Under the pieces are notes generated by a model. That model did no database searches and was not told the origin of the DNA. It was given only the letters and a program-made list of their open reading frames with translations. Both the position numbers and the translations under genes were made by a program. From JBAYJY01 sp041664945 (lineage in GTDB: Bacteria > UBP15 > UBA6099), in the NCBI GenBank assembly GCA_041664945.1, contig JBAYJY010000068.1, positions 1 through 22,533 on the forward strand: DNA of 22,533 nucleotides, in the 5' to 3' direction. This document shows, in pieces, positions 1 to 8,552 of the stretch (the first letter of the stretch is position 1; the number at the start of each line of letters is the position of its first letter).

Positions 1-977
1 ATATGGGGATAGGAATATTAGCAGATGTGCTGATGAATCCTGTGTTTCCCGCTGATGGAGTCGAGGTGGAACGCGCGGTCGCGCTGTCCGATGTCGCGGC
101 GCTTGAAAAGAGCAACCGGCAACAGGCATGGCAGGCTTTTCTCGACGTCGTTTACGCAGGGCACCCGTACAGTAACCCGGTTGCCGGCACAGCCGATGGG
201 CTAAAAGCGGCGACTCTGGACGATCTAAAGATGTTCCACTCCGCCGCATACAGGCCAGACCGAACGATTATGGTTTTTGCAGGCGACGCAACAGAAGACG
301 AGGCGGCTGCGCTCGTTGAAAAATATTTCGGATCGTGGAAGGCGCCTGATAATAAGCCGTTCGTCGTCCCGCCGGTTCCTGCGATCGTAAAGTCGACAAC
401 GAAATATGTCACGATGCCCGAGAAGATGCAGGACGTGTTTTACATCGGATTTCCGACGCTTAAACCCGACAATCCGGACTATTATGCATTCCAGATAGCG
501 ACGGACATAATGGCCGGCACGGATCTGACTTCACGGTTATATAAGGTGATACGCGAAAAGGAAGGATTGGTGTATTACGTATACGGGCAGCATCTCCCGC
601 GCACGGGAGCGGCGACGTTTCAGGTTGTCGGAGGCCTCGCGCCTGAGAATCTGGACAGGGCGATTGAACTCGTGCGATCGGAAATACGCAGGATACAGAC
701 TGAACCGATCCCAGAAACAGAACTCGCTGAAGCGAAGAGCTTTGCGATCGGGCAATTGCCTCTGAAGCTCGAAACGAACGGAAGCGTGGCTGGAATACTT
801 TCCGATCTTGCCTATTTCGGCCGTCCGTTCGATGTAATCGACAATTATCCGGCGATAATACAAAAAATCAGCGCAGATGGTATAATGAAAGTCGCGCGCG
901 AGCAGTTGAGCGCGGACATATATGCCGCAGGGGTGGCCGGGCCTACAAAGGCGCCGGAGACGGGGGAGAAGAAATAA
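1..977 (+). CDS. M16 family (pitrilysin-like) peptidase or inactive partner subunit, 5' truncated
   Basis: About 324 residues are visible; the reading frame is open to the left edge, so the first ATG (base 3) is probably internal. The order fits an M16 protein entered about 120 residues in: the end of the first peptidase-like domain (GHPYSNPVAGT, then a YRPDRTIMVFAGD strand and a YFGSW end), a linker, and the second domain with the SRLYKVIREKEGLVYYVYG segment that carries the family's R/Y pair. The zinc motif HxxEH would lie left of the window and cannot be checked. The position where the third zinc ligand Glu normally sits reads Asp (codon at 90-92), so this could be the non-catalytic member of an M16 pair, which bacteria often encode in tandem. 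It would act on peptides in the envelope or periplasm. The stop overlaps the next start by one base (TAATG), so the two genes are translationally coupled. Family assignment is firm; activity is open. Confidence 0.85.
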   Translation, partial: MGIGILADVLMNPVFPADGVEVERAVALSDVAALEKSNRQQAWQAFLDVVYAGHPYSNPVAGTADGLKAATLDDLKMFHSAAYRPDRTIMVFAGDATEDEAAALVEKYFGSWKAPDNKPFVVPPVPAIVKSTTKYVTMPEKMQDVFYIGFPTLKPDNPDYYAFQIATDIMAGTDLTSRLYKVIREKEGLVYYVYGQHLPRTGAATFQVVGGLAPENLDRAIELVRSEIRRIQTEPIPETELAEAKSFAIGQLPLKLETNGSVAGILSDLAYFGRPFDVIDNYPAIIQKISADGIMKVAREQLSADIYAAGVAGPTKAPETGEKK

Positions 978-2056
978 TGGGTGAATTGTACGCGGTGATA
1001 ATGGCCGGCGGGCGCGGTTCAAGGTTCTGGCCCCGCAGCCGTAAAAAACGCTCCAAGCAGACTCTGAATATCATAGGCAAGAACACTATGATTCAGGATA
1101 CAGTTCGCAGGGCGTTGCCGCTTATCCCCGCTGAGAAGATTTTCATTGTCACTAATGATCTGCTTCTCGGCCAAATCAGAGAGCAGGTTCCAGAGATACC
1201 GTCGGACAACGTAATAGCCGAACCGGTGAGCCGAAGCACGGCGCCCTGCATCGGTCTGGCGGCAGTTATGCTCAGAAAGCGCGATCCGGAAGCAGTGATG
1301 GCATGCTTCGCGGCAGACCACCTTGTTGAAAACAGAGACCGATTTATAGCAGACATTAATTTTGCCGTTAAGACGGCTGTTGAAAAAGATTCTCTGGTCA
1401 TTTTCGGGATTCCGCCGAAAAGGCCGGAAACAGGTTTCGGATATATACATGCGGGCGAGATTGTAGCAGAGAGTGATTATGATCCGGCGCGCCGGGTTCT
1501 TAAGTTTGTCGAAAAGCCGGACATGCCAACCGCTGAAGCGTTCATCAAGGATCCGGATTACTTCATCAACAGCGGCATGTTCGTATGGAAGGTGGATACG
1601 TTCATGCGCGAAGTAGAGCGGTATCTGCCTGATATGCATGCGGGGTTGGAACGAATCTCTGGCGCGCTCGGAACGCCGCTCGAAATCAAAGAGATCGGCG
1701 AAAACTTTGCCGCCTTTGAGTCGATATCGGTAGATCACGGCATCCTCGAAAAATCCGAACGTGTGATTATGGTGCATGCCGGATTCGGGTGGGACGATAT
1801 AGGGAGTTGGGAATCTTTGTATCATGTCTGGCCGAAAGACGCGAATGGGAACGCTTGTGTAGGACGCAAGTTGACGATAGACACGAAGAACTGCCTCGTG
1901 TTCAGCCCGAAGAAGCTCGTTGCCGCTATCGGGCTTGAGGACATAATAATAGTTGAAACAGATGATGCGCTGCTCGTGTGCAAGAAGGACAGGGCGCAGA
2001 ACGTCAGCGGCATAATAGAGGAACTGAGAAAAAAGAAATGGGAAGAGTATCTCTGA
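977..2056 (+). CDS. manC: Mannose-1-phosphate guanylyltransferase (GDP-mannose pyrophosphorylase)
   Basis: A 359-residue nucleotidyltransferase of the single-domain ManC type. It makes GDP-mannose from GTP and mannose 1-phosphate in the cytoplasm, the donor for mannose-, fucose- or rhamnose-type glycans. Visible motifs: N-terminal nucleotide-binding loop AVIMAGGRGSRFWPRSR (residues 6-22), where the usual PKQ after the loop reads SKQ; FAADH (metal/nucleotide region); FVEKP at 177-181, the sugar-phosphate contact; NSGMF at 198-202; and GWDDIGSWESL near 275-285, typical of mannose-1-phosphate guanylyltransferases. There is no C-terminal cupin/isomerase domain, so it is not the bifunctional enzyme. 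The SD GGAG at 965-968 lies inside the upstream gene, 8 nt before the ATG. Another NDP-sugar pyrophosphorylase is possible, but the FVEKP/NSGMF/GWDDIGSW set favours mannose. Confidence 0.88.
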   Translation: MGELYAVIMAGGRGSRFWPRSRKKRSKQTLNIIGKNTMIQDTVRRALPLIPAEKIFIVTNDLLLGQIREQVPEIPSDNVIAEPVSRSTAPCIGLAAVMLRKRDPEAVMACFAADHLVENRDRFIADINFAVKTAVEKDSLVIFGIPPKRPETGFGYIHAGEIVAESDYDPARRVLKFVEKPDMPTAEAFIKDPDYFINSGMFVWKVDTFMREVERYLPDMHAGLERISGALGTPLEIKEIGENFAAFESISVDHGILEKSERVIMVHAGFGWDDIGSWESLYHVWPKDANGNACVGRKLTIDTKNCLVFSPKKLVAAIGLEDIIIVETDDALLVCKKDRAQNVSGIIEELRKKKWEEYL

Positions 2057-2067
2057 CAAAGGCATCT

Positions 2068-2083
2068 TCAGGCATAAGCCTGA
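2068..2083 (+). other. Small perfect hairpin between manC and ald
   Basis: TCAGGC and GCCTGA form a perfect 6-bp stem around an ATAA loop. It sits in the 54-nt gap between the two genes. No T-run follows, so it is not a standard terminator; it could stabilise or mark processing of the transcript, or be chance. Confidence 0.3.
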
Positions 2084-2110
2084 TAAGAATCTACAACTTG
2101 AGGTGATGAA

Positions 2111-3226
2111 ATGATCATAGGGGTTCCAAAAGAGATCAAGCAGGATGAGAATCGTGTTGCGATAACTCCGGCCGGCGTGAAGACGCTGACGGCGCTTGGA
2201 AACACGGTAATCATCGAGAAGACGGCTGGGTTGGGAAGCAGCATCACCGATGCCGAATATTCGGCGGCCGGAGCGAAGATGGTTCCGAGCATGAAGGCGG
2301 TTTACAATAACGCTGAGATGGTGATGAAGGTAAAAGAACCGCTGCCGCCGGAGTATCCGCTGTTTCGCAAGGGGCTGCTGATGTTTACATATCTGCATCT
2401 TGCGGCAAGCGAAGAGCTTACAATGAAGTTGCTCAAAAGCGGCGTCACTGGAATCGCATACGAAACGATTCAACTGCCTGACGGCAGCCTTCCGCTGCTT
2501 GTGCCGATGAGCGAAGTCGCGGGCCGCATGGCGATACAGGTCGGCGCGCAGTGTCTGGAGAAAAGGAACGGCGGCCGCGGCATATTGATGAGCGGCGTTC
2601 CCGGAACGCACCCGGCAAACGTAGTCATAGTCGGCGGCGGGATTGTGGGCATAAGCGCCGCTATGATGGCTGTCGGCATGGGCGCCCAAGTCACAATTCT
2701 CGATATAAGCACGCCTAAGCTGCGCCAGATAGACGAACACTATCACGGGCGTATCATGACATTAAAAGCGAATCCAGGCGCTATTGAGCACGCGATCGCG
2801 GAAGCGGACCTCGTAGTCGGCGCGGTGCTTGTCGCCGGCGCGAAAGCTCCAAAGATAATAACTAAAAAAATGGTGAAGACCATGCAACCCGGTTCGGTTA
2901 TCGTTGATGTCGCCATTGATCAGGGCGGCTGCTGCGAGACGAGCCACGTCACGACACACGCGGCTCCGACGTACTTGGTAAACGGTGTTGTCCATTACTG
3001 CGTCGGAAACATGCCCGGCGCCGTGCCGCGAACTTCGACGTATGCGCTCACGAACGAAACGCTTCCTTATGCTGTGGAACTTGCGCAGAAAGGTTTCGAA
3101 CGGGCTGTGAAAGAGAATCATTCGCTCGCTTTGGGCGTGAACACTCACGAAGGCTGCTGCGTCTATTCGGGAGTCGCCGAGGCTTTCGGACTGAAATACT
3201 ATGAATTTTGCGTCAATTCAAATTAG
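2111..3226 (+). CDS. ald: Alanine dehydrogenase
   Basis: A 371-residue protein, full length for the family. It catalyses reversible NAD-dependent deamination of L-alanine to pyruvate and ammonia in the cytoplasm. Visible: N-terminal IGVPKEIKQDENRVAITP; substrate residues Lys75 (in VMKVKEP) and His96 (in FTYLHLAA), matching Lys74/His95 of characterised enzymes; MSEVAGRMA; the Rossmann loop GGGIVG at 175-180 followed by Asp198 at the end of the second strand, which selects NAD over NADP; VDVAIDQGGC with the catalytic-region Asp; and HYCVGNMPGAVPRTST near the C terminus. The SD GAGGTGATGAA lies just upstream of the ATG. It follows manC by 54 nt and ends at a strong terminator, so it is probably the last gene of that unit. 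The C terminus has an extra cysteine pair (EGCCVYS) not usual in the family. Pyridine nucleotide transhydrogenase alpha is homologous, but the length and the alanine-site residues fit ald. Confidence 0.95.
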   Translation: MIIGVPKEIKQDENRVAITPAGVKTLTALGNTVIIEKTAGLGSSITDAEYSAAGAKMVPSMKAVYNNAEMVMKVKEPLPPEYPLFRKGLLMFTYLHLAASEELTMKLLKSGVTGIAYETIQLPDGSLPLLVPMSEVAGRMAIQVGAQCLEKRNGGRGILMSGVPGTHPANVVIVGGGIVGISAAMMAVGMGAQVTILDISTPKLRQIDEHYHGRIMTLKANPGAIEHAIAEADLVVGAVLVAGAKAPKIITKKMVKTMQPGSVIVDVAIDQGGCCETSHVTTHAAPTYLVNGVVHYCVGNMPGAVPRTSTYALTNETLPYAVELAQKGFERAVKENHSLALGVNTHEGCCVYSGVAEAFGLKYYEFCVNSN

Positions 3227-3237
3227 TCAGTCAAATC

Positions 3238-3280
3238 GCGGTCGCCGTTATATTTTAGTAAGCGGCGACCGCTTTATTTC
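3238..3280 (+). terminator. Rho-independent terminator after ald
   Basis: A perfect 10-bp GC-rich stem (GCGGTCGCCG at 3238-3247, CGGCGACCGC at 3263-3272) with a 15-nt AT-rich loop, followed by TTTATTTC. It starts 11 nt past the ald stop codon and closes the M16-manC-ald unit. Confidence 0.85.
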
Positions 3281-3321
3281 AAAAGATTAAAACGCTCACG
3301 AAGAGCGAGGGAGTTGGCTTC

Positions 3322-3960
3322 ATGTCTGAAAACACTGGGCAAACGCAGGGCGGAGCTAAGCCGATCATTGTTCGCGGCCGCATTACTAAAATAGACGCCG
3401 AGAAATTCAAGGACGCTCCAATCGCGGGAATTGAACTGGGCGTTGAATTTGATGGAGTGACCTCGAACGGCGCTTTCCTCGAAATTAAATTCACTTATCA
3501 TGCATTCTACAAGGAAGATATCGGCCGCATAACAATGGCTGGATTTCTCATGTTTGAGATGGATGAAGTGACGGCAAAAAGAATGTCGGACAAATTCGCG
3601 GCTGACCGCGAGTTCGAGCCGTCGTTCATGGAATCAGTGGTAAATAATATCAATTACAAATGCAGCACTGAAGCGATCTTTCCGGCGAAGATTCTGGAAT
3701 TGACGGCTCCTATTGTGCCTCCGCGCATCGGGTTGCGAAAACCGCCGGGAATGGCGCAAGCGGCGCAGAACGCGCAGAATGCCCAGAGACAGGGTGCGCA
3801 GGGTCCGAAACCGGCTGACTCTCCGGTGGCTGTTCCAATTTCTTCTATCACTCCGCCGCAGCCGCCTGCCGCCGGCAAACCTAATAGCGGTTCGCCCACG
3901 GGCGCTCCTAAATCGCCATTCCCGTTCCCTCCGTCCATGCCGCCGTCTTTTAAATCGTGA
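3322..3960 (+). CDS. Uncharacterised protein with possible SecB-like domain and Pro/Ala-rich tail
   Basis: 212 residues; I do not recognise the family with certainty. There is no signal peptide or membrane segment, so it is probably cytoplasmic. Residues about 12-135 are alternating beta strands (GIELGVEFD, AFLEIKFTYHAFY, ITMAGFLMFEMDE) followed by a helix and the segment NINYKCSTEAIFPAKILELTAP ending in PPRI. That order recalls SecB-like folds, in which an antiparallel sheet is followed by long C-terminal helices (bacterial SecB, archaeal SecB-like proteins). This is an inference from pattern only. Residues about 140-212 are low-complexity, rich in Ala, Gln, Pro, Ser and Gly, with PP and PFPFPP clusters, and are probably disordered. 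The SD AGGGAG at 3308-3313 is 8 nt before the ATG. It stands alone after the terminator and before the macroglobulin gene; a client or secretion link with the latter is speculative. Confidence 0.75.
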   Translation: MSENTGQTQGGAKPIIVRGRITKIDAEKFKDAPIAGIELGVEFDGVTSNGAFLEIKFTYHAFYKEDIGRITMAGFLMFEMDEVTAKRMSDKFAADREFEPSFMESVVNNINYKCSTEAIFPAKILELTAPIVPPRIGLRKPPGMAQAAQNAQNAQRQGAQGPKPADSPVAVPISSITPPQPPAAGKPNSGSPTGAPKSPFPFPPSMPPSFKS

Positions 3961-4002
3961 TCTGCCGGGCATAATCGAACATTTTTTGAGAGCTAATTAA
4001 CG

Positions 4003-4031
4003 TTGATCGAAAACAAACATCGCATTAGATA
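4003..4031 (+). promoter_or_regulatory. Candidate sigma70-type promoter for the macroglobulin gene
   Basis: TTGATC (4003-4008), 17-nt spacer, TAGATA (4026-4031) in an AT-rich 140-nt gap. Transcription would start near 4038, about 60 nt before the ATG. No intrinsic terminator follows the preceding gene, so read-through is also possible. Confidence 0.4.
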
Positions 4032-4100
4032 AATATTACAAAGAAAAGGAACTTTTTCGCTGAATGCTTTGTCTATAAAGTAAAACAACAGGAGCGTGTT

Positions 4101-7100
4101 ATGAAAAGATTTCTGATTTATTTAGTCACCGGCCTGATTTTCGGTATCGTCGCCGTGTCCGGCGACATTATTTTCGGCTTTGGCGACACATGGATGAATA
4201 TCAACATACAGAGCAATTACCAGCCCGGAGAAGCGATTGTCGCGAACATCGGCGGGCGCGACATCTCGACTTCAGATGTCGAACTGACGCTTTTTAGAAT
4301 CGATCTCGAGGAGTTAATGTTTGTTTCCGCGGACAAAGGCAACCTCGGTGATCTGAATGATCTCAAGCTGAAAAATCTTACTGAAGTCAAGAAATGGACG
4401 GTCAAGTTGCCTAAGCAGCTTATGGACGAATACTGGATTCAGGATGATATTACATTCGACAATCCGGGAGTCGGCGCGTATCTGCTGCAGGCGAAAGCCG
4501 GAGACGCTTACAGCGTCAGGATGTTCATGGTGACAGGAATCGCCGCAGTCGTCAAAGGGGACGACCGGCAACTCGTGATATTCGCCGCTGAAAGAAAGAG
4601 CGGCGCGGCAGCCGCCGGAGCAAAGGTCTCGATACTAAAAGACGGGAAATGGATGCGCGCCGTGGCGGATGAAAATGGAATCGCGCGGTTGGAAGGAAAA
4701 CTCAACGGCCAGTATCCGATAGTTGTAATATGGAAGGACAATCCGGCGGTGATGAACGCTTATTTTTACTCCGGAGATAATTTTGACAAGCAGAAGGCAT
4801 ACGTTTATACAGACAGGCCGATATATAGGCCTAACCAAACAGTCAATATACGCGGGATAATCAGGACTGAAGCGGACGCAGGATACAAGTTGCCGGAAGG
4901 CAAAACAGTTAAGATCACTATTCGCGATCCTCGCGGCAATGAGGTCTCGAAAACCGAAGCGGAGCTTTCTGAATTCGGATCATACTCGACCGAATACAAA
5001 ATCGGCGAGGAGCCGCCGCTCGGACAATACAATGTCGTCACGGAAATAGACGGCAGTGTATACAATTCGGAATTTTCTATCGAGGAATACAGAAAACCCG
5101 AATATGAAATCAGCGTAACGCCGGATAGCGACACCTATGTGCAGGGCGATGCTCTGAAATTCACGGTCGACGCGAAGTATTACTTCGGCGAACCTGTGAA
5201 GAAAGCGGCTGTTTCATACACGTTGTATCGGCGCCAGATATACTGGTACTGGTGGGAGTCGGATTCCTATTCATGGTACTACAGAGGCGCATCGAGTCGT
5301 TACGGCGGTTATTATAACGATTATATGGGCGAACAGGCGGCTACAGGCCGAGGCGCGACTGATGATAAGGGGAATATGATCGTATCTTTCGCCGATACGA
5401 AGATGGATCAGGATATGCAATATACGCTTGTAGTTCGCGTGACGGATCAGGGGCGAAAAGAAGTTAGCGGGACGGGCGGCGCGAAAGTCATGCGAGGCGA
5501 ATTCAGCGTAAATGTTAAATCAGACAAGTACGTATCGGCGCCAGGCGAAAAAGTTTGGATTAAGACTACGACAACCGACATAAAAGGCCGGCCGATATCC
5601 CGCGCGCTGAATATGACTGCCAACATGGTGACATGGGACCAGTATGGCAATGACTGGAAGAGAAATGAGAAGAAGGTTTTCAGCCGAACGATAGAGACCG
5701 GGAGCGACGGCGAGGCGAATATCGATTATACGCCGGACAACGAGGGCTATTTCGAGGTGACTGTTTCCGGAAAAGACAGCCGCGGGAATGAAATCTCGTC
5801 ATATTGTTCGATCTATGTCGTCAAAAAGGGCAGCTATTATAGCTATTACACGTCGAGCGCTATTGAATTGCTGCTTGATAAAGATACATACGCTCCTGGC
5901 GACGAAGCGAAGGTTCTGATTCGCTCTCAGTTGGGCGACGTTCCGGCGTTTATTACAATAGAGGGTTTACGGATCATCGATTCGAGAGTGTTACAGCTAA
6001 AGAATGGTTCAGGTTACTTTTCGTTCAAGGTGACCAAGGAGTTCCAGCCTAATGTTGATCTCGCGCTTACGGTGATAAAGAACAATCAACTGAATCAGGA
6101 AAGCAAAACTATTATAGCGCCGCCGGACGATAAGTTTCTGAATGTCACAATCGAGTCCGACAAAGCGGTATACAAGCCCGGCGATGTCGCAAAAGTGAAA
6201 GTGACCGCTGTGGACAAGAACGGCGCGCCTGCGGACGCGGAGGTTTCGCTCGGCGCCGTTGACGAGTCGATCTACGCAGTCAAGCCTGAAACTGCGCAGG
6301 ACATCCGTGAATTCTTCTATGGACTGCGCTCGAATCGCGTGACGACTCAGTCCTCATTCTGGTTTTATTCTTACGGCTCAGGCGCGGTGCAGAAGATGAT
6401 GGAAGCGCCTGCTTCGATGGCGGATATGGTGATGCCTCGCGCTGAGTCTGCCGGCAGGGTTAGCAAATCGGCGTCGGTCGAAATGGTAGAGCCTGTGATA
6501 CGCAGCGATTTTCCTGACACGGCATACTGGCGCGCGCAGATAGTGACCGGGCCTGGCGGCGTGGCCGATGTTCAGTTCACTATGCCGGACACGCTGACCA
6601 CATGGCGGCTGACGTCGAGAGGCGTAACGCGCGATACGAGCGTCGGCGAGGCTAGATATAAGGTAATCGCCCGCAAAAACGTGATCATTCGCCTCGAAAC
6701 GCCGCGTTTCTTCACGCAGGGCGACAAGGTTAACATTACGGCTGTCATACATAACTATCTTGAGACTGAAAAGGCGACACAGGCTGTTTTGAACGTAAAA
6801 GGCCTGAAGTTGCTTGAAAGCAATACAAAGGAATTGGATATCCCGGCGGGCGGAGAGGTTCGAGTCGAGTGGCTGGCTATAGCCGAATCCCCCCAGAGCG
6901 CGTGGATAACAGCGAAAGCGCTCACAAACGAGGAATCAGACGCTATGCAATTGACGATACCGGTTCTACCGCACGGATCGCCGGGCGGCGACGCGGCTGC
7001 TGGAGAAGTGGCGGAGAAATCCGAGTTCGTTCTGAATCTGCCCGCAAAGCATATCGACGGAACCGAAAAACTCACGTTGACTATAGCGCCTTCGCTCACG

Positions 7101-8528
7101 TCCGGTATGTTCGACATATTCGAATATCTCGCGGGTTATCCTTACGGATGCGTCGAGCAGACGATGAGTCGGTTCCTGCCGGATGTCGTTATCGCCGAGG
7201 CGCTACAGCGCGCCGGAAGGCCCCTAACGGGCAAACTAACTGAGCTGCCGAAGATGGTTAAGGATGGTCTCGACAGGCTCGCCGACATGCAGCACAGCGA
7301 CAGCGGCTGGGGTTGGTGGAAATCCGACGAGACTAATCCCTATATGACTGCTTATGTCATTTTCGGGCTTTCCCAGGCGAAACGATCCGATTATCAGGTT
7401 TCTGACGACATGTACAAAAACGGAATTGGCGCGCTTAGGATTTTATTAGGCAAAGAAAAGAATATTAACACAAAAGCGTATATGCTATTCGCGCTCGCTG
7501 AAGCGGGCGGAACGAATGAGAGGGAATTATTATCTGTTTTCAACAAAAGGAAAGAACTGTCAGATTACGGAAAAGCCGTTCTCGCAATCGCTTGCGCTAA
7601 GCAAAATGCAAAAAGTTGCTCGTCCGCTCTTGCGGCGGATCTTGAGAAGTCGGCGATTCAAACGAAAACCGCCGCGCATTGGGAGTCGAAGACGTTCCAT
7701 TATTCATGGACTGACAATCCAGTCGAGACGACGGCGTTCGCGCTGATGGCGCTGATCGAGGCGAAACCTGACAGCAAACTGATTACTAAGGTTGTTCGAT
7801 ATCTGAACGTAACGCGGCGCGGTGACCATTGGTATTCCACAAAGGACACGGCGGCGGCTGTGATGGCTCTGACGCGTTACATGTCAAAATTTGAGGATCA
7901 GAAACCGGATTACGAATTCACGGTGACTGTGAACGGAAAGCTTATCGAAACGCGCAAGGTGACCGGGAAAGACTTGTCGGGCGCAGGAATACGGATAGAA
8001 GACATAGCGTCCGCGACAGGCAAGAACACGGTTGTCATAGAGAAAAAAGGAAAGGGCAACCTATATTACTATGCCGCTCTCAACTATTACGAATCTACCG
8101 ATTTCCTGAAAGCGCGGGACAACGGGATAAAAGTGCAGCGTTGGTTTACATGGGATGCTGAAGGTAAACAACGCTTGCATGCTGGAACAAAACTGAAGTC
8201 CGGCGACCGGATATGGGCGCAGATAAAAGTTACGCCGCGAACGGCGTATGAATATGTCATGGTTGAGAATTATCTGCCGTCGGGATTCGAAGTCGATCAG
8301 AAAAATTGGAGTTCAGCCGGCTATTATTACTGGTCGAACCGAGAGTTGCGAGACGAAAAAGCAGTGTTTTTCATAGGGTACATGTGGGGCAATGATTACA
8401 CGGCGAGCATTCCTCTCAGGGCTGAGACGCCGGGCGAAATATCGGCGATGCCTTGCGTCGCGTCGCTGATGTACTTCCCCGAAATAGGCGGCCGGTCCGA
8501 CGAAGCGAAATTCACGGTTATTCCGTGA
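4101..8528 (+). CDS. Alpha-2-macroglobulin family protein with intact thioester motif
   Basis: 1475 residues. Bacterial alpha-2-macroglobulins are envelope protease traps: cleavage of a bait region triggers collapse around the protease and covalent capture through an internal Cys-Gln thioester. Visible: N-terminal signal segment (residues 1-21, hydrophobic) without a lipobox cysteine; macroglobulin-type beta domains; an MG2-type segment AYVYTDRPIYRPNQTV near 232-247; PGD/PGE strand motifs near 480, 590 and 690; VDESIY near 715; a candidate bait stretch, rich in Ser, Met and small residues, near 765-795; the A2M domain starting RSDFPDTAYWRAQIVT near 797; thioester CVEQ at 1017-1020 (GYPYGCVEQT), complete; thioester-domain helices including SGWGWWKSDETNPYMTAYV; and C-terminal beta domains to 1475. 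Residues 376-408 are an aromatic-rich insertion (14 Tyr/Trp of 33). The SD AGGAG is 6 nt before the ATG. The usual partner of many bacterial homologues, penicillin-binding protein 1C, is not in this window. Family is near certain; the trap role follows from the family. Confidence 0.95.
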   Translation: MKRFLIYLVTGLIFGIVAVSGDIIFGFGDTWMNINIQSNYQPGEAIVANIGGRDISTSDVELTLFRIDLEELMFVSADKGNLGDLNDLKLKNLTEVKKWTVKLPKQLMDEYWIQDDITFDNPGVGAYLLQAKAGDAYSVRMFMVTGIAAVVKGDDRQLVIFAAERKSGAAAAGAKVSILKDGKWMRAVADENGIARLEGKLNGQYPIVVIWKDNPAVMNAYFYSGDNFDKQKAYVYTDRPIYRPNQTVNIRGIIRTEADAGYKLPEGKTVKITIRDPRGNEVSKTEAELSEFGSYSTEYKIGEEPPLGQYNVVTEIDGSVYNSEFSIEEYRKPEYEISVTPDSDTYVQGDALKFTVDAKYYFGEPVKKAAVSYTLYRRQIYWYWWESDSYSWYYRGASSRYGGYYNDYMGEQAATGRGATDDKGNMIVSFADTKMDQDMQYTLVVRVTDQGRKEVSGTGGAKVMRGEFSVNVKSDKYVSAPGEKVWIKTTTTDIKGRPISRALNMTANMVTWDQYGNDWKRNEKKVFSRTIETGSDGEANIDYTPDNEGYFEVTVSGKDSRGNEISSYCSIYVVKKGSYYSYYTSSAIELLLDKDTYAPGDEAKVLIRSQLGDVPAFITIEGLRIIDSRVLQLKNGSGYFSFKVTKEFQPNVDLALTVIKNNQLNQESKTIIAPPDDKFLNVTIESDKAVYKPGDVAKVKVTAVDKNGAPADAEVSLGAVDESIYAVKPETAQDIREFFYGLRSNRVTTQSSFWFYSYGSGAVQKMMEAPASMADMVMPRAESAGRVSKSASVEMVEPVIRSDFPDTAYWRAQIVTGPGGVADVQFTMPDTLTTWRLTSRGVTRDTSVGEARYKVIARKNVIIRLETPRFFTQGDKVNITAVIHNYLETEKATQAVLNVKGLKLLESNTKELDIPAGGEVRVEWLAIAESPQSAWITAKALTNEESDAMQLTIPVLPHGSPGGDAAAGEVAEKSEFVLNLPAKHIDGTEKLTLTIAPSLTSGMFDIFEYLAGYPYGCVEQTMSRFLPDVVIAEALQRAGRPLTGKLTELPKMVKDGLDRLADMQHSDSGWGWWKSDETNPYMTAYVIFGLSQAKRSDYQVSDDMYKNGIGALRILLGKEKNINTKAYMLFALAEAGGTNERELLSVFNKRKELSDYGKAVLAIACAKQNAKSCSSALAADLEKSAIQTKTAAHWESKTFHYSWTDNPVETTAFALMALIEAKPDSKLITKVVRYLNVTRRGDHWYSTKDTAAAVMALTRYMSKFEDQKPDYEFTVTVNGKLIETRKVTGKDLSGAGIRIEDIASATGKNTVVIEKKGKGNLYYYAALNYYESTDFLKARDNGIKVQRWFTWDAEGKQRLHAGTKLKSGDRIWAQIKVTPRTAYEYVMVENYLPSGFEVDQKNWSSAGYYYWSNRELRDEKAVFFIGYMWGNDYTASIPLRAETPGEISAMPCVASLMYFPEIGGRSDEAKFTVIP

Positions 8529-8552
8529 TTTTGATTTGATTATTTAAAATAT

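Noticed and set aside
1019..2746. Long open frame (575 codons) on the minus strand opposite manC and ald
   Set aside because: It spans two well-supported plus-strand genes and the gap between them, has no SD, and its translation is low-information (His/Arg/Cys-rich) as expected for an antisense shadow.
8529..8552. Bidirectional terminator between the macroglobulin and DUF169 genes
   Set aside because: The 24-nt gap is AT-rich but has no GC stem.
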